NCBI GenBank assembly: GCA_016793245.1
Contig: JAEUHW010000426.1
Span: forward strand, 1 to 64,000
Direction of reading: 5' to 3'
DNA length: 64,000 nucleotides
Origin: Planctomycetota bacterium
GTDB taxonomy: Bacteria; Planctomycetota; UBA1135; JADKAF01
Shown piece by piece: positions 1 through 7,981 of this stretch. Position 1 is the stretch's first letter, and every line of letters begins with the position of its first letter. Below the pieces are notes generated by a model, which was given only the letters and a program-made list of their open reading frames with translations, made no database searches and was not told the origin of the DNA. A program made the position numbers and the translations under genes.

Positions 1-19
1 CTGACGGTGTTGGAGCGTC

Positions 20-45
20 GAGCTCGTCGATTTGTCGACGAGCTC
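20..45 (-). terminator. Hairpin directly after the HAD gene
   Basis: A perfect 11-base-pair inverted repeat (GAGCTCGTCGA and its complement) with a 4-base loop TTTG lies immediately past the stop codon of the HAD hydrolase gene, which reads leftwards. No run of T follows on that strand, so it may be a terminator of the non-classical kind or a transcript-end stabiliser. Confidence 0.5.
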
Positions 46-789
46 TCAGCCCGCGGTCGGCAGATCGAGGCCGAAGTCGCGCACCAGGATCTCGCGCAGC
101 TCTTGGAAGTTCGTGACCGTGTAGTCGGGGATCGACTGCGCGGCCTCCTGGATGTGCTTCGAGCCGCCGCGGCGGTGCCACACCGTGATCATGCCGATCT
201 TCTTCGGCGGATCGATGTCGTTCTTCGGGTGGTCGCCGACGTACATCGCCGACTCGGGGGAGATGCCGAGCTCCTGGCAGGCCTTGAGATAGATCTTCGG
301 GTTCGGCTTCGAGATCCCCATCTGCTCGGAGATGAAGATCGCCATCGGGTCCAAGAACTCGTAGATCTTGAGCCGCACGATCTTCTCCATCTGCTTGATC
401 GTGAGGCCGGCCGAGATGATGCCGAGGCGGATCCTCGTCCGCGCGAGGTCCCGCAGCAGGAGATAGGCGTCGTCGTGGACCTTCAGCTCCTGCGTCTTCG
501 TCTCGTGGTAGGCCATCACGCCCGAGGCCACGAGGAAGGCGGGGTTCATCCCGGCGTAGGACGACGGCGGGATGCGCAGCATCAGCTTGTCGAAGTGCTT
601 GTCGTAGTTGGAGCTGAACTCGGCGATCACCTCGTTCAGCTCCTTCAGCAACAGCTCGCGGTCGGCGCGGATCCCCGCGCGGATCATCGCTTCGACGGCG
701 TTGCGTCGCGCTTTCTCGGCGAACACGGTCGTCGAGAAGAGCGTGTCGTCGATGTCGAAGAAGATCGTGGTCAGGTTGCGGGGCGGCAT
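46..789 (-). CDS. HAD-superfamily hydrolase (subfamily IA-like)
   Basis: Cytoplasmic phosphatase-type enzyme of the haloacid dehalogenase fold, 247 residues. Motif I is FFDIDDTL near the N-terminus (D12 as nucleophile, D14 as acid/base). Motif II is the segment IISAGL in mid-protein, motif III the lysine of SKPNPKIY, and motif IV YVGDHPKNDI with its acidic pair. A helical cap domain sits between motifs I and II, the order expected of subfamily IA. The overall pattern recalls the TIGR02253 group, but the substrate cannot be read from sequence. The ATG at 789 opens directly into motif I, as usual for the family. It reads in the same direction as the secretin gene upstream (923-3736), but a strong hairpin at 865-894 lies between them, so it probably has its own promoter or depends on read-through. 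Confidence 0.85.
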   Translation of the reverse strand: MPPRNLTTIFFDIDDTLFSTTVFAEKARRNAVEAMIRAGIRADRELLLKELNEVIAEFSSNYDKHFDKLMLRIPPSSYAGMNPAFLVASGVMAYHETKTQELKVHDDAYLLLRDLARTRIRLGIISAGLTIKQMEKIVRLKIYEFLDPMAIFISEQMGISKPNPKIYLKACQELGISPESAMYVGDHPKNDIDPPKKIGMITVWHRRGGSKHIQEAAQSIPDYTVTNFQELREILVRDFGLDLPTAG

Positions 790-864
790 CGCGGGCTTCG
801 GGGCGGAGGCGCGGGCAGAATCCTAGCTTCCGCTTCGATCAAACGCGCCACCGAATAAAGCAGG

Positions 865-894
865 AAGGGGCCGGGTGTCTCCACCCGGCCCCTT
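865..894 (-). terminator. Terminator-like hairpin after secretin 1
   Basis: An 11-base-pair perfect GC-rich stem (867-877 with 882-892), extended to 13 pairs by AA/TT, with loop TCTC. It starts about 28 bases past the stop codon of the secretin gene. On the minus strand it is followed by CCTGCTTTATT, a weak T-rich stretch. This is the likely end of the secretin transcript. Confidence 0.65.
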
Positions 895-922
895 CGCGTA
901 GACGTTGCCTGCGAGCAGTCGA

Positions 923-3736
923 TCAGTTGCGCGCCAGGTGTCGCTGCAGCTCGGCCTCGACGTCGGTGATGTAGGCCTTGATCAGGACCATCAGGTTCTC
1001 GGTCTCATCCGAGATCCCTTCCTGGCGGGCGAGGATGCCGACGATCGGCAGCTTCGCGATCCACGGCACCTCGGACTTGCGCTCGACGTTGCGGATCGTC
1101 TTCAGACCGCCGATCAGGATCGAGGCGCCGTCCGGGACGACCGCGGTCGTCTTCGCCGCCGACACCTGCATCTCGGGGAGCTGGAAGGTCACCGGGATGG
1201 TGAGGCCGGCCAGCGAGGTCGTGAAGTCCGGGATCGGCTTCCGCAGCGTGGCGACCGTCGGGCGGAGCTCCAGGATGATGTGCTTGCGGTCCTGCGTGAT
1301 GACCGGGCGCACGTCGAGGACCACGCCGTCCTGCAGCACGTTGATCACCGGGTCGGCGATGAACGACGCCTGCGCGACTTCGACGTCGAAGTCCTGGATG
1401 TAGGAGATCTGATTCACCACCGTGATGTAGGAGCGCTGGGTGTTGAACACCGACAGCGTCTGCGCGTTCACGATGCGGAAGTCGGCCGACTTCTCGACGG
1501 CGTTGATGACCAGCGAGAGCGCCGTGTCGTCGAGGATCGTGATGCCGAAGGTCGCGCCGCCCGTGGCCGAGAGGTTCTGGCCCAGCGGGTTGTCGAAGAT
1601 GTTCTCCGTGCGAGCGCGGACGTCGCCGTCCGAGCCGTCGTTGAAGAAGATGCCGCTCGAGGGGTGCTGGCCGGCGCCGGTGGTCAAGCCCGAGCCGTTG
1701 TTGTCGAAGCCCAGCGAGGCGTTGTCCTCGAGGCCGTTGGTGATGTCGTCCAGGTTCGCGAGGGGACCGGAGACACCGCCCAAGCCGCGGAAGTCGACCC
1801 CGAAGTTCTGCAGGAAGTTCTCCGACACGGTGAGGAACTTCGACTCGATCGTCACCAGCGAGGTCGTGGTGCGCTTCAGGTTCTGGAGGAACTCACGGAC
1901 CTGCTTCTGCACCTCGGGGCGATGGCGGACGAGCAGCGTGGTCGGGCTCTCGTCGGAGCCGCCGCGCGTGATCGAGTAGCGGTCGCCATCCCAGGTGCCC
2001 GGCGCGATGGTCGACTGGATGTACGAGTCGAGCTGGTCGCCGGTGATCAAGCTCGCGCTGTCTTCGCCGATCGTGCCGAACGGGCTCGCGCCTTCAGCGG
2101 TCGAGCCGGCGACGGTGATGTCCCCGATGTCGGGCGCGATGAACTGGTTCAGCTTGAAGGTCAGGTCCTTCACGCCGTAGGTCTCGAGGACCGCGTCGTC
2201 CGTGGATCCTTCGCCGCCGCCGATCGTCGTGAAGCGGATCATCACGGCGGGCTGCGCCAAGAGCTGGTAGGCGTAGCGGGGAGCCGTGCCGTCGTTCTCG
2301 GCGTTCGCCTTCACCATGGCGAGCTCGAGGACGTCGAAGAGCGAGAGGTCGTGGTAGTAGCTCTGCGCCAGCTCCGGCAGCTCGCTCGCGTCGCCGCTGA
2401 ACGCGGAGATCACGAGGGCCGGCCGACCGTTGATCACCGGCGGGTTGTTCCGCACCAGGTTGATCACGTCTTCGAGGGTTCCGACCGAGAGCTTCGGCTC
2501 GTCGCCTTCAGGCGCCGGGCCGCCGGGGACGTAGGTCTCCTTCAGGAGGCGGCGCAGCTCGGCGACGATCGCTTCGTCCTCGGGCGACTCGTTCGAGAAG
2601 CTCGCCTTCCGGCGCTCCGTGTTCTCCACGAAGGTCTTCGCGTCGGGCATGTTGATCGTGCCCGTGTACGGAATCTTCAGCTCGTCGTTCTGGAGCCGCA
2701 TCTCGCGGAAGCGCGCGCGCTTCGCCTTGATGTACTCCTTGTCGTTCTTGTCGAGCTGGAGCTTCTTGCTGGAGAGCTGGAGGTTCAGCGCGCGCTCGTT
2801 GTCGGGCTCGACGCTGAGGATCTGCTCGGCGTAGCGGAGCGAGATCTCGTACTGCTCCTGCTCGAACGCGCGGGTGCCCGCTTCGAGGAGCTGGGCGATC
2901 TCGCTGCGGCGGCGCTCCTGATTCTTCTCGTACCACTCCTTCAAGCGCTCGTCGACCACGCGGTCGCGCTCCGCCTTCTCGGCAGAGGCAGCCTTCTGGC
3001 GGCGCTGGATGGACTCGGAGAGCAGCGTCTCGGCTTCGGTCTGGATGCCCGCCCAGTCGCCGACGGGCGCGTACTTCACGTACTCGATGACGTTGCGGGC
3101 CTTCGACTCGGCCTGCGCGTAGTCGCCGATCGCGAGGGCGTTCTTGCCTTCGCTCAGGTGGAGCTGCGCTTGCTCGCGGATCAACTGCGCGCGGATCTCG
3201 GCGCTCTTGCCGGCTTCCGCGCTGAGGTCGCCCTTGCCGATGCCGAGGCGACCGAGCGCGGTCTCGATGCGCGTCTTCAGGCCGGCGTATTCGGCGTTGC
3301 TCGGGGCGTAGCGCGTGGCTTGGTCCGCGGCGCTGAGCGCGTTCTGCAGCTCGCCGCGCTCGAAGTCGGAGCGGGCCTGCTCATAGGCCTGGCGCGCGAG
3401 CGCGCTCCGCACTTGTTCCTGCAGGCGCGCGTCGTCTTGCGGCGCGTTCATGCCGCCGGCCGGGTCCTGCGGACCAGCAGCCGAGGCTTCCTCGCTCTTC
3501 GCTACGACGCTGCTCGATTCAAGTCCTGACGTCTGGCGGAGCTCCTCGCTGGAGGAGCTCTCCGGAGCCGAACTCGAGGTCGAGCAAGCGCCCAGCGCGA
3601 GGGCGAGCAGGCTCAGGCCGATCGACGTGCGCGCCGCACCCGCGAGCGGGAAGAGCGGCGAACGCGCGCCGAGCTCGGCGCTCGAGGAGGCGGCGCGAAT
3701 TGCGGTGGCGGCCGCGGAAGTGCCTTCGTGCGTCAT
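923..3736 (-). CDS. Secretin-family lipoprotein with N-terminal helical repeats (secretin 1)
   Basis: Outer-membrane channel protein of the GspD/PilQ secretin superfamily, 937 residues from the ATG at 3736. That start is chosen because a lipoprotein signal follows it, ending in the lipobox LALGAC with Cys51 as acylation site; the frame stays open for 57 more codons upstream without a signal. Residues about 100-340 are alpha-helical, charged, TPR-like repeats. The secretin core is roughly residues 620-930. It opens with SLVTIESKFLTVSENFLQNF and ends with the conserved VPDGASILIGGL and VPWIAKLPIVGIL segments that form the channel gate and lip. Known secretins are usually preceded by N domains, not TPRs, so the N-terminal half is unusual. 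It is paralogous to the product of 13366-16128. It lies downstream of the exbB/exbD set but is separated from it by a strong terminator and a 735-base gap, so it probably has its own promoter. Confidence 0.88.
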   Translation of the reverse strand: MTHEGTSAAATAIRAASSSAELGARSPLFPLAGAARTSIGLSLLALALGACSTSSSAPESSSSEELRQTSGLESSSVVAKSEEASAAGPQDPAGGMNAPQDDARLQEQVRSALARQAYEQARSDFERGELQNALSAADQATRYAPSNAEYAGLKTRIETALGRLGIGKGDLSAEAGKSAEIRAQLIREQAQLHLSEGKNALAIGDYAQAESKARNVIEYVKYAPVGDWAGIQTEAETLLSESIQRRQKAASAEKAERDRVVDERLKEWYEKNQERRRSEIAQLLEAGTRAFEQEQYEISLRYAEQILSVEPDNERALNLQLSSKKLQLDKNDKEYIKAKRARFREMRLQNDELKIPYTGTINMPDAKTFVENTERRKASFSNESPEDEAIVAELRRLLKETYVPGGPAPEGDEPKLSVGTLEDVINLVRNNPPVINGRPALVISAFSGDASELPELAQSYYHDLSLFDVLELAMVKANAENDGTAPRYAYQLLAQPAVMIRFTTIGGGEGSTDDAVLETYGVKDLTFKLNQFIAPDIGDITVAGSTAEGASPFGTIGEDSASLITGDQLDSYIQSTIAPGTWDGDRYSITRGGSDESPTTLLVRHRPEVQKQVREFLQNLKRTTTSLVTIESKFLTVSENFLQNFGVDFRGLGGVSGPLANLDDITNGLEDNASLGFDNNGSGLTTGAGQHPSSGIFFNDGSDGDVRARTENIFDNPLGQNLSATGGATFGITILDDTALSLVINAVEKSADFRIVNAQTLSVFNTQRSYITVVNQISYIQDFDVEVAQASFIADPVINVLQDGVVLDVRPVITQDRKHIILELRPTVATLRKPIPDFTTSLAGLTIPVTFQLPEMQVSAAKTTAVVPDGASILIGGLKTIRNVERKSEVPWIAKLPIVGILARQEGISDETENLMVLIKAYITDVEAELQRHLARN

Positions 3737-4471
3737 GAAGATCCAGCCTTTGAGAGGTCCAGCTTTCGAAACTGGCGCGTGAGCTCGGCGGCGGCGCCGC
3801 TGCCGACTCACGCGTGCGGATGGTTCGATCGAGCAGGCGAGCTCTGGAGAGCTCGGCTTGCGCGAGGAAGCTCGTTGGTTGGAAGCACTCGCGCGCTGCG
3901 GAGGCAACGCGGAGCGAGTTCGTGGGTCGGGCCTCGTGAGCGCGCGCGGGACGCGCTTCCGCGACGGTGTCCCTTTGGCGCTTCACAGTCGCGTTCCGTA
4001 GACACGCAGAGCCGCATCGGTGAGGACCTCACGCGATGACGGGAGCGGGTGGACGGCGGCGCGGTGCTAGGGCGTCAGCAGGAACGGCGGGAAGAGCGGC
4101 TCGTCGCGACGACGTGCACCCCGTCGGGTGACACGCGCCTCGAGGCCGTGGAGCGGGGCGTACTGTAGCCATGCCCCAGAGCGAAGTCAAAAGGTTAGGA
4201 ACTGGGTGCGAAGTCGTTGTGGCGAGCCGAGTTGGGAGCGCGAAACCGCGCTCGAGAGACGCCCGAAGCGAGCGATCGCAGGCCGCGCCGTCGCGCGTAT
4301 GCGTTCGCTCGCCCTGTGGCGCTCTTCGCGCTCGGCGAGTTGTCGTCGAGGGGCGCGCTAGCGTCGCCAGCGCGGTCGGTAACCGCAGCACTCGTGAACA
4401 AAACGCGCGAGGCGCGGCTCCCGACGAGGGGGAGCCGCGCCTCGCGCGCGATCGGCGGACGATGTCGAGGA
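3737..4471. other. Gene-free stretch between secretin 1 and the exbD-type gene
   Basis: About 735 bases with no convincing gene on either strand: the open frames here lack homology-like motifs and follow the codon shadow of high-GC DNA. It holds the 19-base-pair terminator of the exbD-type gene at its right end. It should also contain the promoter of secretin 1, but I could not identify -35/-10 elements with confidence. Confidence 0.6.
4399..4448 (-). terminator. Strong intrinsic terminator of the exbB/exbD set
   Basis: A perfect 19-base-pair inverted repeat, left arm 4404-4422 and right arm 4430-4448, loop GACGAGG. It is 23 bases past the stop codon of the minus-strand exbD-type gene. On that strand the stem is followed by TTTTG, giving the classical stem plus U-tract. 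It is the best-formed terminator in the window and marks the end of the exbB-exbD-exbD transcript. Confidence 0.85.
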
Positions 4472-5707
4472 CTAGCCGCCCGGGCGCTTCAGCACGCCGA
4501 ACGGCGACTTGTCCACCTGGTAGAGATTCGGATCGGTGAACTTCGCCTCGAGCACGCCGACGCTGCTGTCGCCGGCGAAGGTCTGCTCCAGGAACACGCG
4601 GCTGGCGACGTGCGCCGGGTTGCGCGACAGCTTCTTGTCCGGCTGGAAGGCCGGGATGCTGTTGTCGGCCTTGCCGGCGATCTCCTGGATGATGATGTTG
4701 TCGTTCAGCATGTCGAGGACCTCGGTCACATCGACGTACTGCACGTTCCAACCCTGGATGTCGTAGAACGAAGCGACGGTGCGCGGATTGCGATTCAGGG
4801 TCGCCGAGATCGCATCGCCCTTCTCGACGCAGGTCATCTCCGCCAGCCAGTACGGGCCGAACTTGGGCTTGTAGACCAGGGCGCGGCGCTTGTCGGTGAG
4901 CAGCGGAACCGGAGTACCGGGCCGCGCGACGGCCCATTGGAGCACCGTGCTCTCGCCGGTCTTGATGACCAGGGCGGGCGACTTCCGCTTGTACTCGTCG
5001 AAGCGCAGCTTGTCGGTATCCGGAGGCGGGTTTCCGTCGCGGTCGCGAATGCCGGCGTTCATCTCGCGGCGGTAGTACTTCCAGTAGAGCTCGCTCATGA
5101 GGAACTGGAGCTCCTCGACCGAGTAACAGACCGCGATCGTGCGGTCCGCGTTGCCGGGCTCCTGCTCGCGCACCTTGTAGCGCACGATGCGGACGGGCGA
5201 ACGCAGGGCGGCGTCGTACGCCACCTGCATGAAGTCGCCGGAGACGCCCTTGAAGACCTTGTTCTGGTACTCGCGGGCCCACTCCTCGAAATCCCAGTTG
5301 ACGCTCGGCGCGCGCTTGATGCCGGGGGGCTTCGATCCGATCGGGCGTCCGGACAACGCGACTTGCGCCTCGCGGTCCTCGAGGCGCGTGCCGCGGAACC
5401 ACTGCACCACCGTCGGAGGAGTCAGGAACTCCTTCGGATGGAGCCAGTCCTGCACCTCGCGGTTGTCGGGGGTGCGGTAGACCACCATGCCCGGCTCCAC
5501 GATGTCGAGGTCGATCGCCAGCTTCGGCTTCTCGACCTCGCCGGTGTTCTGGCTGCCGAAGCTGGTCGGCATCTCGATCTGCATCTTCGCGTCGAGCGAT
5601 TTGAACTTGATCGACACGAGGAAGAAGATCAGCAGGAGGAACGTGACGTCGATCATCGGCGTCATGTCCCCGACCTTCTCGTCGCTATGGCTGCGTCGCT
5701 TGCCCAT
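4472..5707 (-). CDS. Enlarged ExbD/TolR-type proton-motive-force transducer (ExbD 1)
   Basis: Single-pass inner-membrane protein, 411 residues, about three times the usual ExbD length of roughly 140. The N-terminus has the family hallmark: a short basic cytoplasmic tail, then DMTPMIDVTFLLLIFFLVSI, whose membrane aspartate (in MIDVTF) is the residue that carries protons in ExbD/TolR. The rest would be periplasmic. It includes a region of about 300 residues that I do not recognise, rich in charged and aromatic residues, where normal ExbD has only a small TolR-like domain. It is the last gene of the exbB-exbD-exbD set, 137 bases after ExbD 2. With ExbB it should form a proton-driven stator working on some periplasmic or outer-membrane partner, plausibly one of the nearby secretins or TPR proteins (inference). 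Confidence 0.87.
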   Translation of the reverse strand: MGKRRSHSDEKVGDMTPMIDVTFLLLIFFLVSIKFKSLDAKMQIEMPTSFGSQNTGEVEKPKLAIDLDIVEPGMVVYRTPDNREVQDWLHPKEFLTPPTVVQWFRGTRLEDREAQVALSGRPIGSKPPGIKRAPSVNWDFEEWAREYQNKVFKGVSGDFMQVAYDAALRSPVRIVRYKVREQEPGNADRTIAVCYSVEELQFLMSELYWKYYRREMNAGIRDRDGNPPPDTDKLRFDEYKRKSPALVIKTGESTVLQWAVARPGTPVPLLTDKRRALVYKPKFGPYWLAEMTCVEKGDAISATLNRNPRTVASFYDIQGWNVQYVDVTEVLDMLNDNIIIQEIAGKADNSIPAFQPDKKLSRNPAHVASRVFLEQTFAGDSSVGVLEAKFTDPNLYQVDKSPFGVLKRPGG

Positions 5708-5844
5708 GGTGTGCTAGCTCGAGGGTATGCCGGCTCGGAGAGAGAGGGCGATTTCGTGGGTGTCTGGTGCGATCGGCCGCTTGCGGATCGGCCAAGTGCG
5801 AAGCGCTCTCGCCGCGTCGATCGCGGCGAGCGAAGTGCGAGCGC

Positions 5845-6570
5845 CTAGGGCGAGCCCTGCGCGTTTTCCTTGTTCAAGCCGTCCTGGTCCTTCTTGGTCG
5901 AGAACTCGACCTTCTTGAACGGGAAGGCGGGGTCGCGGTCGGTCGGCGCCTTCTTCGAGTACGAAGGGTCCGCCGAAGGCAGGCACTTCTCCAGCACGTC
6001 GCTCACGGAGTAGAACGGCGTCCACTTGTCAGCGCGGATCAGCAAGGGGATGTCGATCACCTTCAGGGGATCGCCGGCACCGGCGGCCGTGGGGGCCGTG
6101 TCCAGGAACTGGATGCGAGCTTCCTTGTCCTTCGGCGTCTTGCCCTCGGTCTTGTCCTTCAGCTCCATCTCGAGGCCGTAGCGGCTGATGCGGTTGACCA
6201 AGCGCTCGTCGGTCTCGAGATCGGCGAGGGTCAGTCCCTCCAGCTCGCGCACGCGGGCCTCCAGGCGCTGGAGCTTCTTCGCACCCTTGGTGGTGCGGCT
6301 CAGCATCTCGCGCGCCGGCTGCGGCAGGAACATGGTGTCGGCCTTGATCACGATCTCCCCGGGACGGGTGATGTTGATCAGGAGGCGCTCCGGATCCGGC
6401 TTGTCCTCGACGGCTCCGTAGCGGACCTTCGGCGGCTCGACGTCCTCCAGGTCCTTCTGGGTGAAGTCGATGACGACGATGAAGAAGATGATCAACTGGA
6501 AGACCATGTCGATCATCGGCGTGAGGTCGACTTCGAGAGTGCCGGGGCTCGTGTCGCGTTTTCTGCTCAT
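5845..6570 (-). CDS. ExbD/TolR-type proton-motive-force transducer (ExbD 2)
   Basis: Second ExbD-type inner-membrane protein, 241 residues. After a short basic tail comes VDLTPMIDMVFQLIIFFIVV, the family transmembrane helix with the proton-carrying Asp in MIDMVF. The remaining about 200 residues are periplasmic, longer than standard ExbD, and carry several Lys/Glu-rich helices. It lies between ExbB (275 bases upstream) and ExbD 1 (137 bases downstream), all on the minus strand. Paired ExbD genes behind one ExbB occur in Planctomycetes and Bacteroidetes. The different periplasmic parts suggest that the two proteins have different partners or form a heterodimer on one ExbB pentamer. No clear Shine-Dalgarno sequence precedes the ATG at 6570, which is fixed by the position of the membrane helix. 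Confidence 0.9.
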   Translation of the reverse strand: MSRKRDTSPGTLEVDLTPMIDMVFQLIIFFIVVIDFTQKDLEDVEPPKVRYGAVEDKPDPERLLINITRPGEIVIKADTMFLPQPAREMLSRTTKGAKKLQRLEARVRELEGLTLADLETDERLVNRISRYGLEMELKDKTEGKTPKDKEARIQFLDTAPTAAGAGDPLKVIDIPLLIRADKWTPFYSVSDVLEKCLPSADPSYSKKAPTDRDPAFPFKKVEFSTKKDQDGLNKENAQGSP

Positions 6571-6845
6571 GGCTCAGCGCTCGGGGAGACGCGGGGGAAT
6601 CGATCGCGGGGGTACACGGCGTCCGCTGATGCGGACGGTCGCGCTGGCGTGCGTTCGGCTGTGCAGAGGCAACGCCGGCAACGGCGCAGGGTTCGGCGGA
6701 GGTGCCGAATTCCCGAAGAAGCATGGTTCACGAGCCGGTCGCGCATCCGCGAAGAGCACTGATGGCTCGATCGGCCGGCGGAACCGGCCCCGACGCGCGG
6801 CGAGAGCGGCGCGCCGGGGGGAACCTCGGAGACCTAGGTCGAAGC

Positions 6846-7580
6846 TCAGCCCTGCTTCGCCCGGAAGCGATCGAAGAGTTCTTCGCAGATCGCGCCCATC
6901 TCGAGGCCGATCTTCGTCGCGCGATTCTTGAAGTACACGTAGAAGGCCGAGATCGGAATCGCGATCACGAGACCGATAACCGTCGTGAGGAGCGCTTGGG
7001 AGATGTCGTCCGCGAAGTCCGCGGGCTTCACGGTCTCACCGGCCGAGGCGATCGTATCGAAGGCGCCGACCATCCCGGTCACCGTCCCGAGCAGACCGAG
7101 CATCGGGGCGACGGCCGCGTGCACGCCGAGCCAGCCGACCTTCTGGCCGAGCTTGATGGCTTCCTCGTCCTCCATCTCCTCGACCGACTTCTCGATGACT
7201 TCGAAGGAGTGGCCGATCTTCTGGATGCCGGCCGCGACGATGCGCGCGAAGGCGACGTCGTGCTGCTCGCAGAACTCGAGGGCCTCCTGGTAGTTGCCCT
7301 CTTCGAAGAGCACCTCGATCTCCTCGATCACTTCGGGCGGCGCGAACTTCTCGCGCTTCACGTTCACGAAGTGCTCGATCACCATCGCGAAGACGACGAT
7401 CGACTGGATGAGCTGGATGATGCCGACCCACCCGATGGCGCCGAGGAACCACATGATGGTGTTCGGCTCTTCCTTGGCGGCGGGCGTTGCGGCTTGCGCC
7501 CAGATGGGAGCGGCGAACACGCTCGCGACCAAGCCCGCGACGGCCAGGGCTCGGAGGGTCCGCTTCAGATCGCTGTTCAT
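6846..7580 (-). CDS. ExbB/TolQ/MotA-family proton channel protein
   Basis: Inner-membrane proton channel subunit, 244 residues from the ATG at 7580. That start is chosen because AAGGAG lies 11 bases upstream and a signal-like hydrophobic segment ending APIWAQA follows directly. A transmembrane helix with IMWFLGAIGWVGIIQLIQ comes next, then a cytoplasmic helical loop. The conserved MotA/TolQ/ExbB domain follows, with APMLGLLGTVTGMVGAF and ALLTTVIGLVIAIPISAFYV as helices lining the channel. An N-terminal cleavable segment before the first true helix is seen in many ExbB proteins of this kind. It is the first gene of the exbB-exbD 2-exbD 1 set and should supply the pentameric channel that energises both ExbD proteins. 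The set ends at the strong terminator at 4399-4448. Confidence 0.92.
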   Translation of the reverse strand: MNSDLKRTLRALAVAGLVASVFAAPIWAQAATPAAKEEPNTIMWFLGAIGWVGIIQLIQSIVVFAMVIEHFVNVKREKFAPPEVIEEIEVLFEEGNYQEALEFCEQHDVAFARIVAAGIQKIGHSFEVIEKSVEEMEDEEAIKLGQKVGWLGVHAAVAPMLGLLGTVTGMVGAFDTIASAGETVKPADFADDISQALLTTVIGLVIAIPISAFYVYFKNRATKIGLEMGAICEELFDRFRAKQG

Positions 7581-7981
7581 CTCGATTCGTTCTCCTTGGG
7601 GCTCGGTTCCGGTCTTCGTGGTGTCGTTCCTACGGGCGGGCTCGCGAGTGCGGCGGCCCAGGGGAGACGCGCGGTGAGGGGCAGAGGGCCGCTGCAGGCA
7701 CATCCGGCGGCGGCGCCGTGCGCGCGGACCGCGTGGTGCCTGCTGGCAGAGCTACAACCGGCGAAGTCGCCGTCGTCTTCGGCGCCCAGAACTCTCGAGG
7801 CGGCGGCGACGGGGCGAGCTCTTCGGTTCCAGCGGTGGCCAGCGACTGGCGGGTCGCTGGCGCGTGCATGGGGTTACCGCACCGACTCCGGTGAGAAGGG
7901 CGGGGGGCGGGGTTTGTAACCGAATCGTCGGCGAAGTTCCAGGCTGCGGAGCCCGGGAGCGGAGCGCTTCGGATCGAGCGT
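7581..7981. other. Gene-free stretch upstream of exbB
   Basis: About 400 bases between the start of the ExbB gene and the stop of the minus-strand repeat-protein gene. I see no gene, tRNA or clear inverted repeat. A G-rich patch lies near 7889-7916 on the plus strand. The exbB promoter should be here but is not recognisable. Confidence 0.5.

Noticed and set aside
905-3529. Long plus-strand open frame opposite secretin 1
   Set aside because: Its translation is Arg/Asp/Val/Leu-rich low-complexity with no motif, the usual antisense shadow of high-GC coding DNA, while the minus strand encodes a clear lipoprotein secretin.
4217-5848. Plus-strand frame opposite the ExbD 1 gene
   Set aside because: It runs through the perfect terminator hairpin and is antisense to a clear ExbD; composition is that of a shadow frame.
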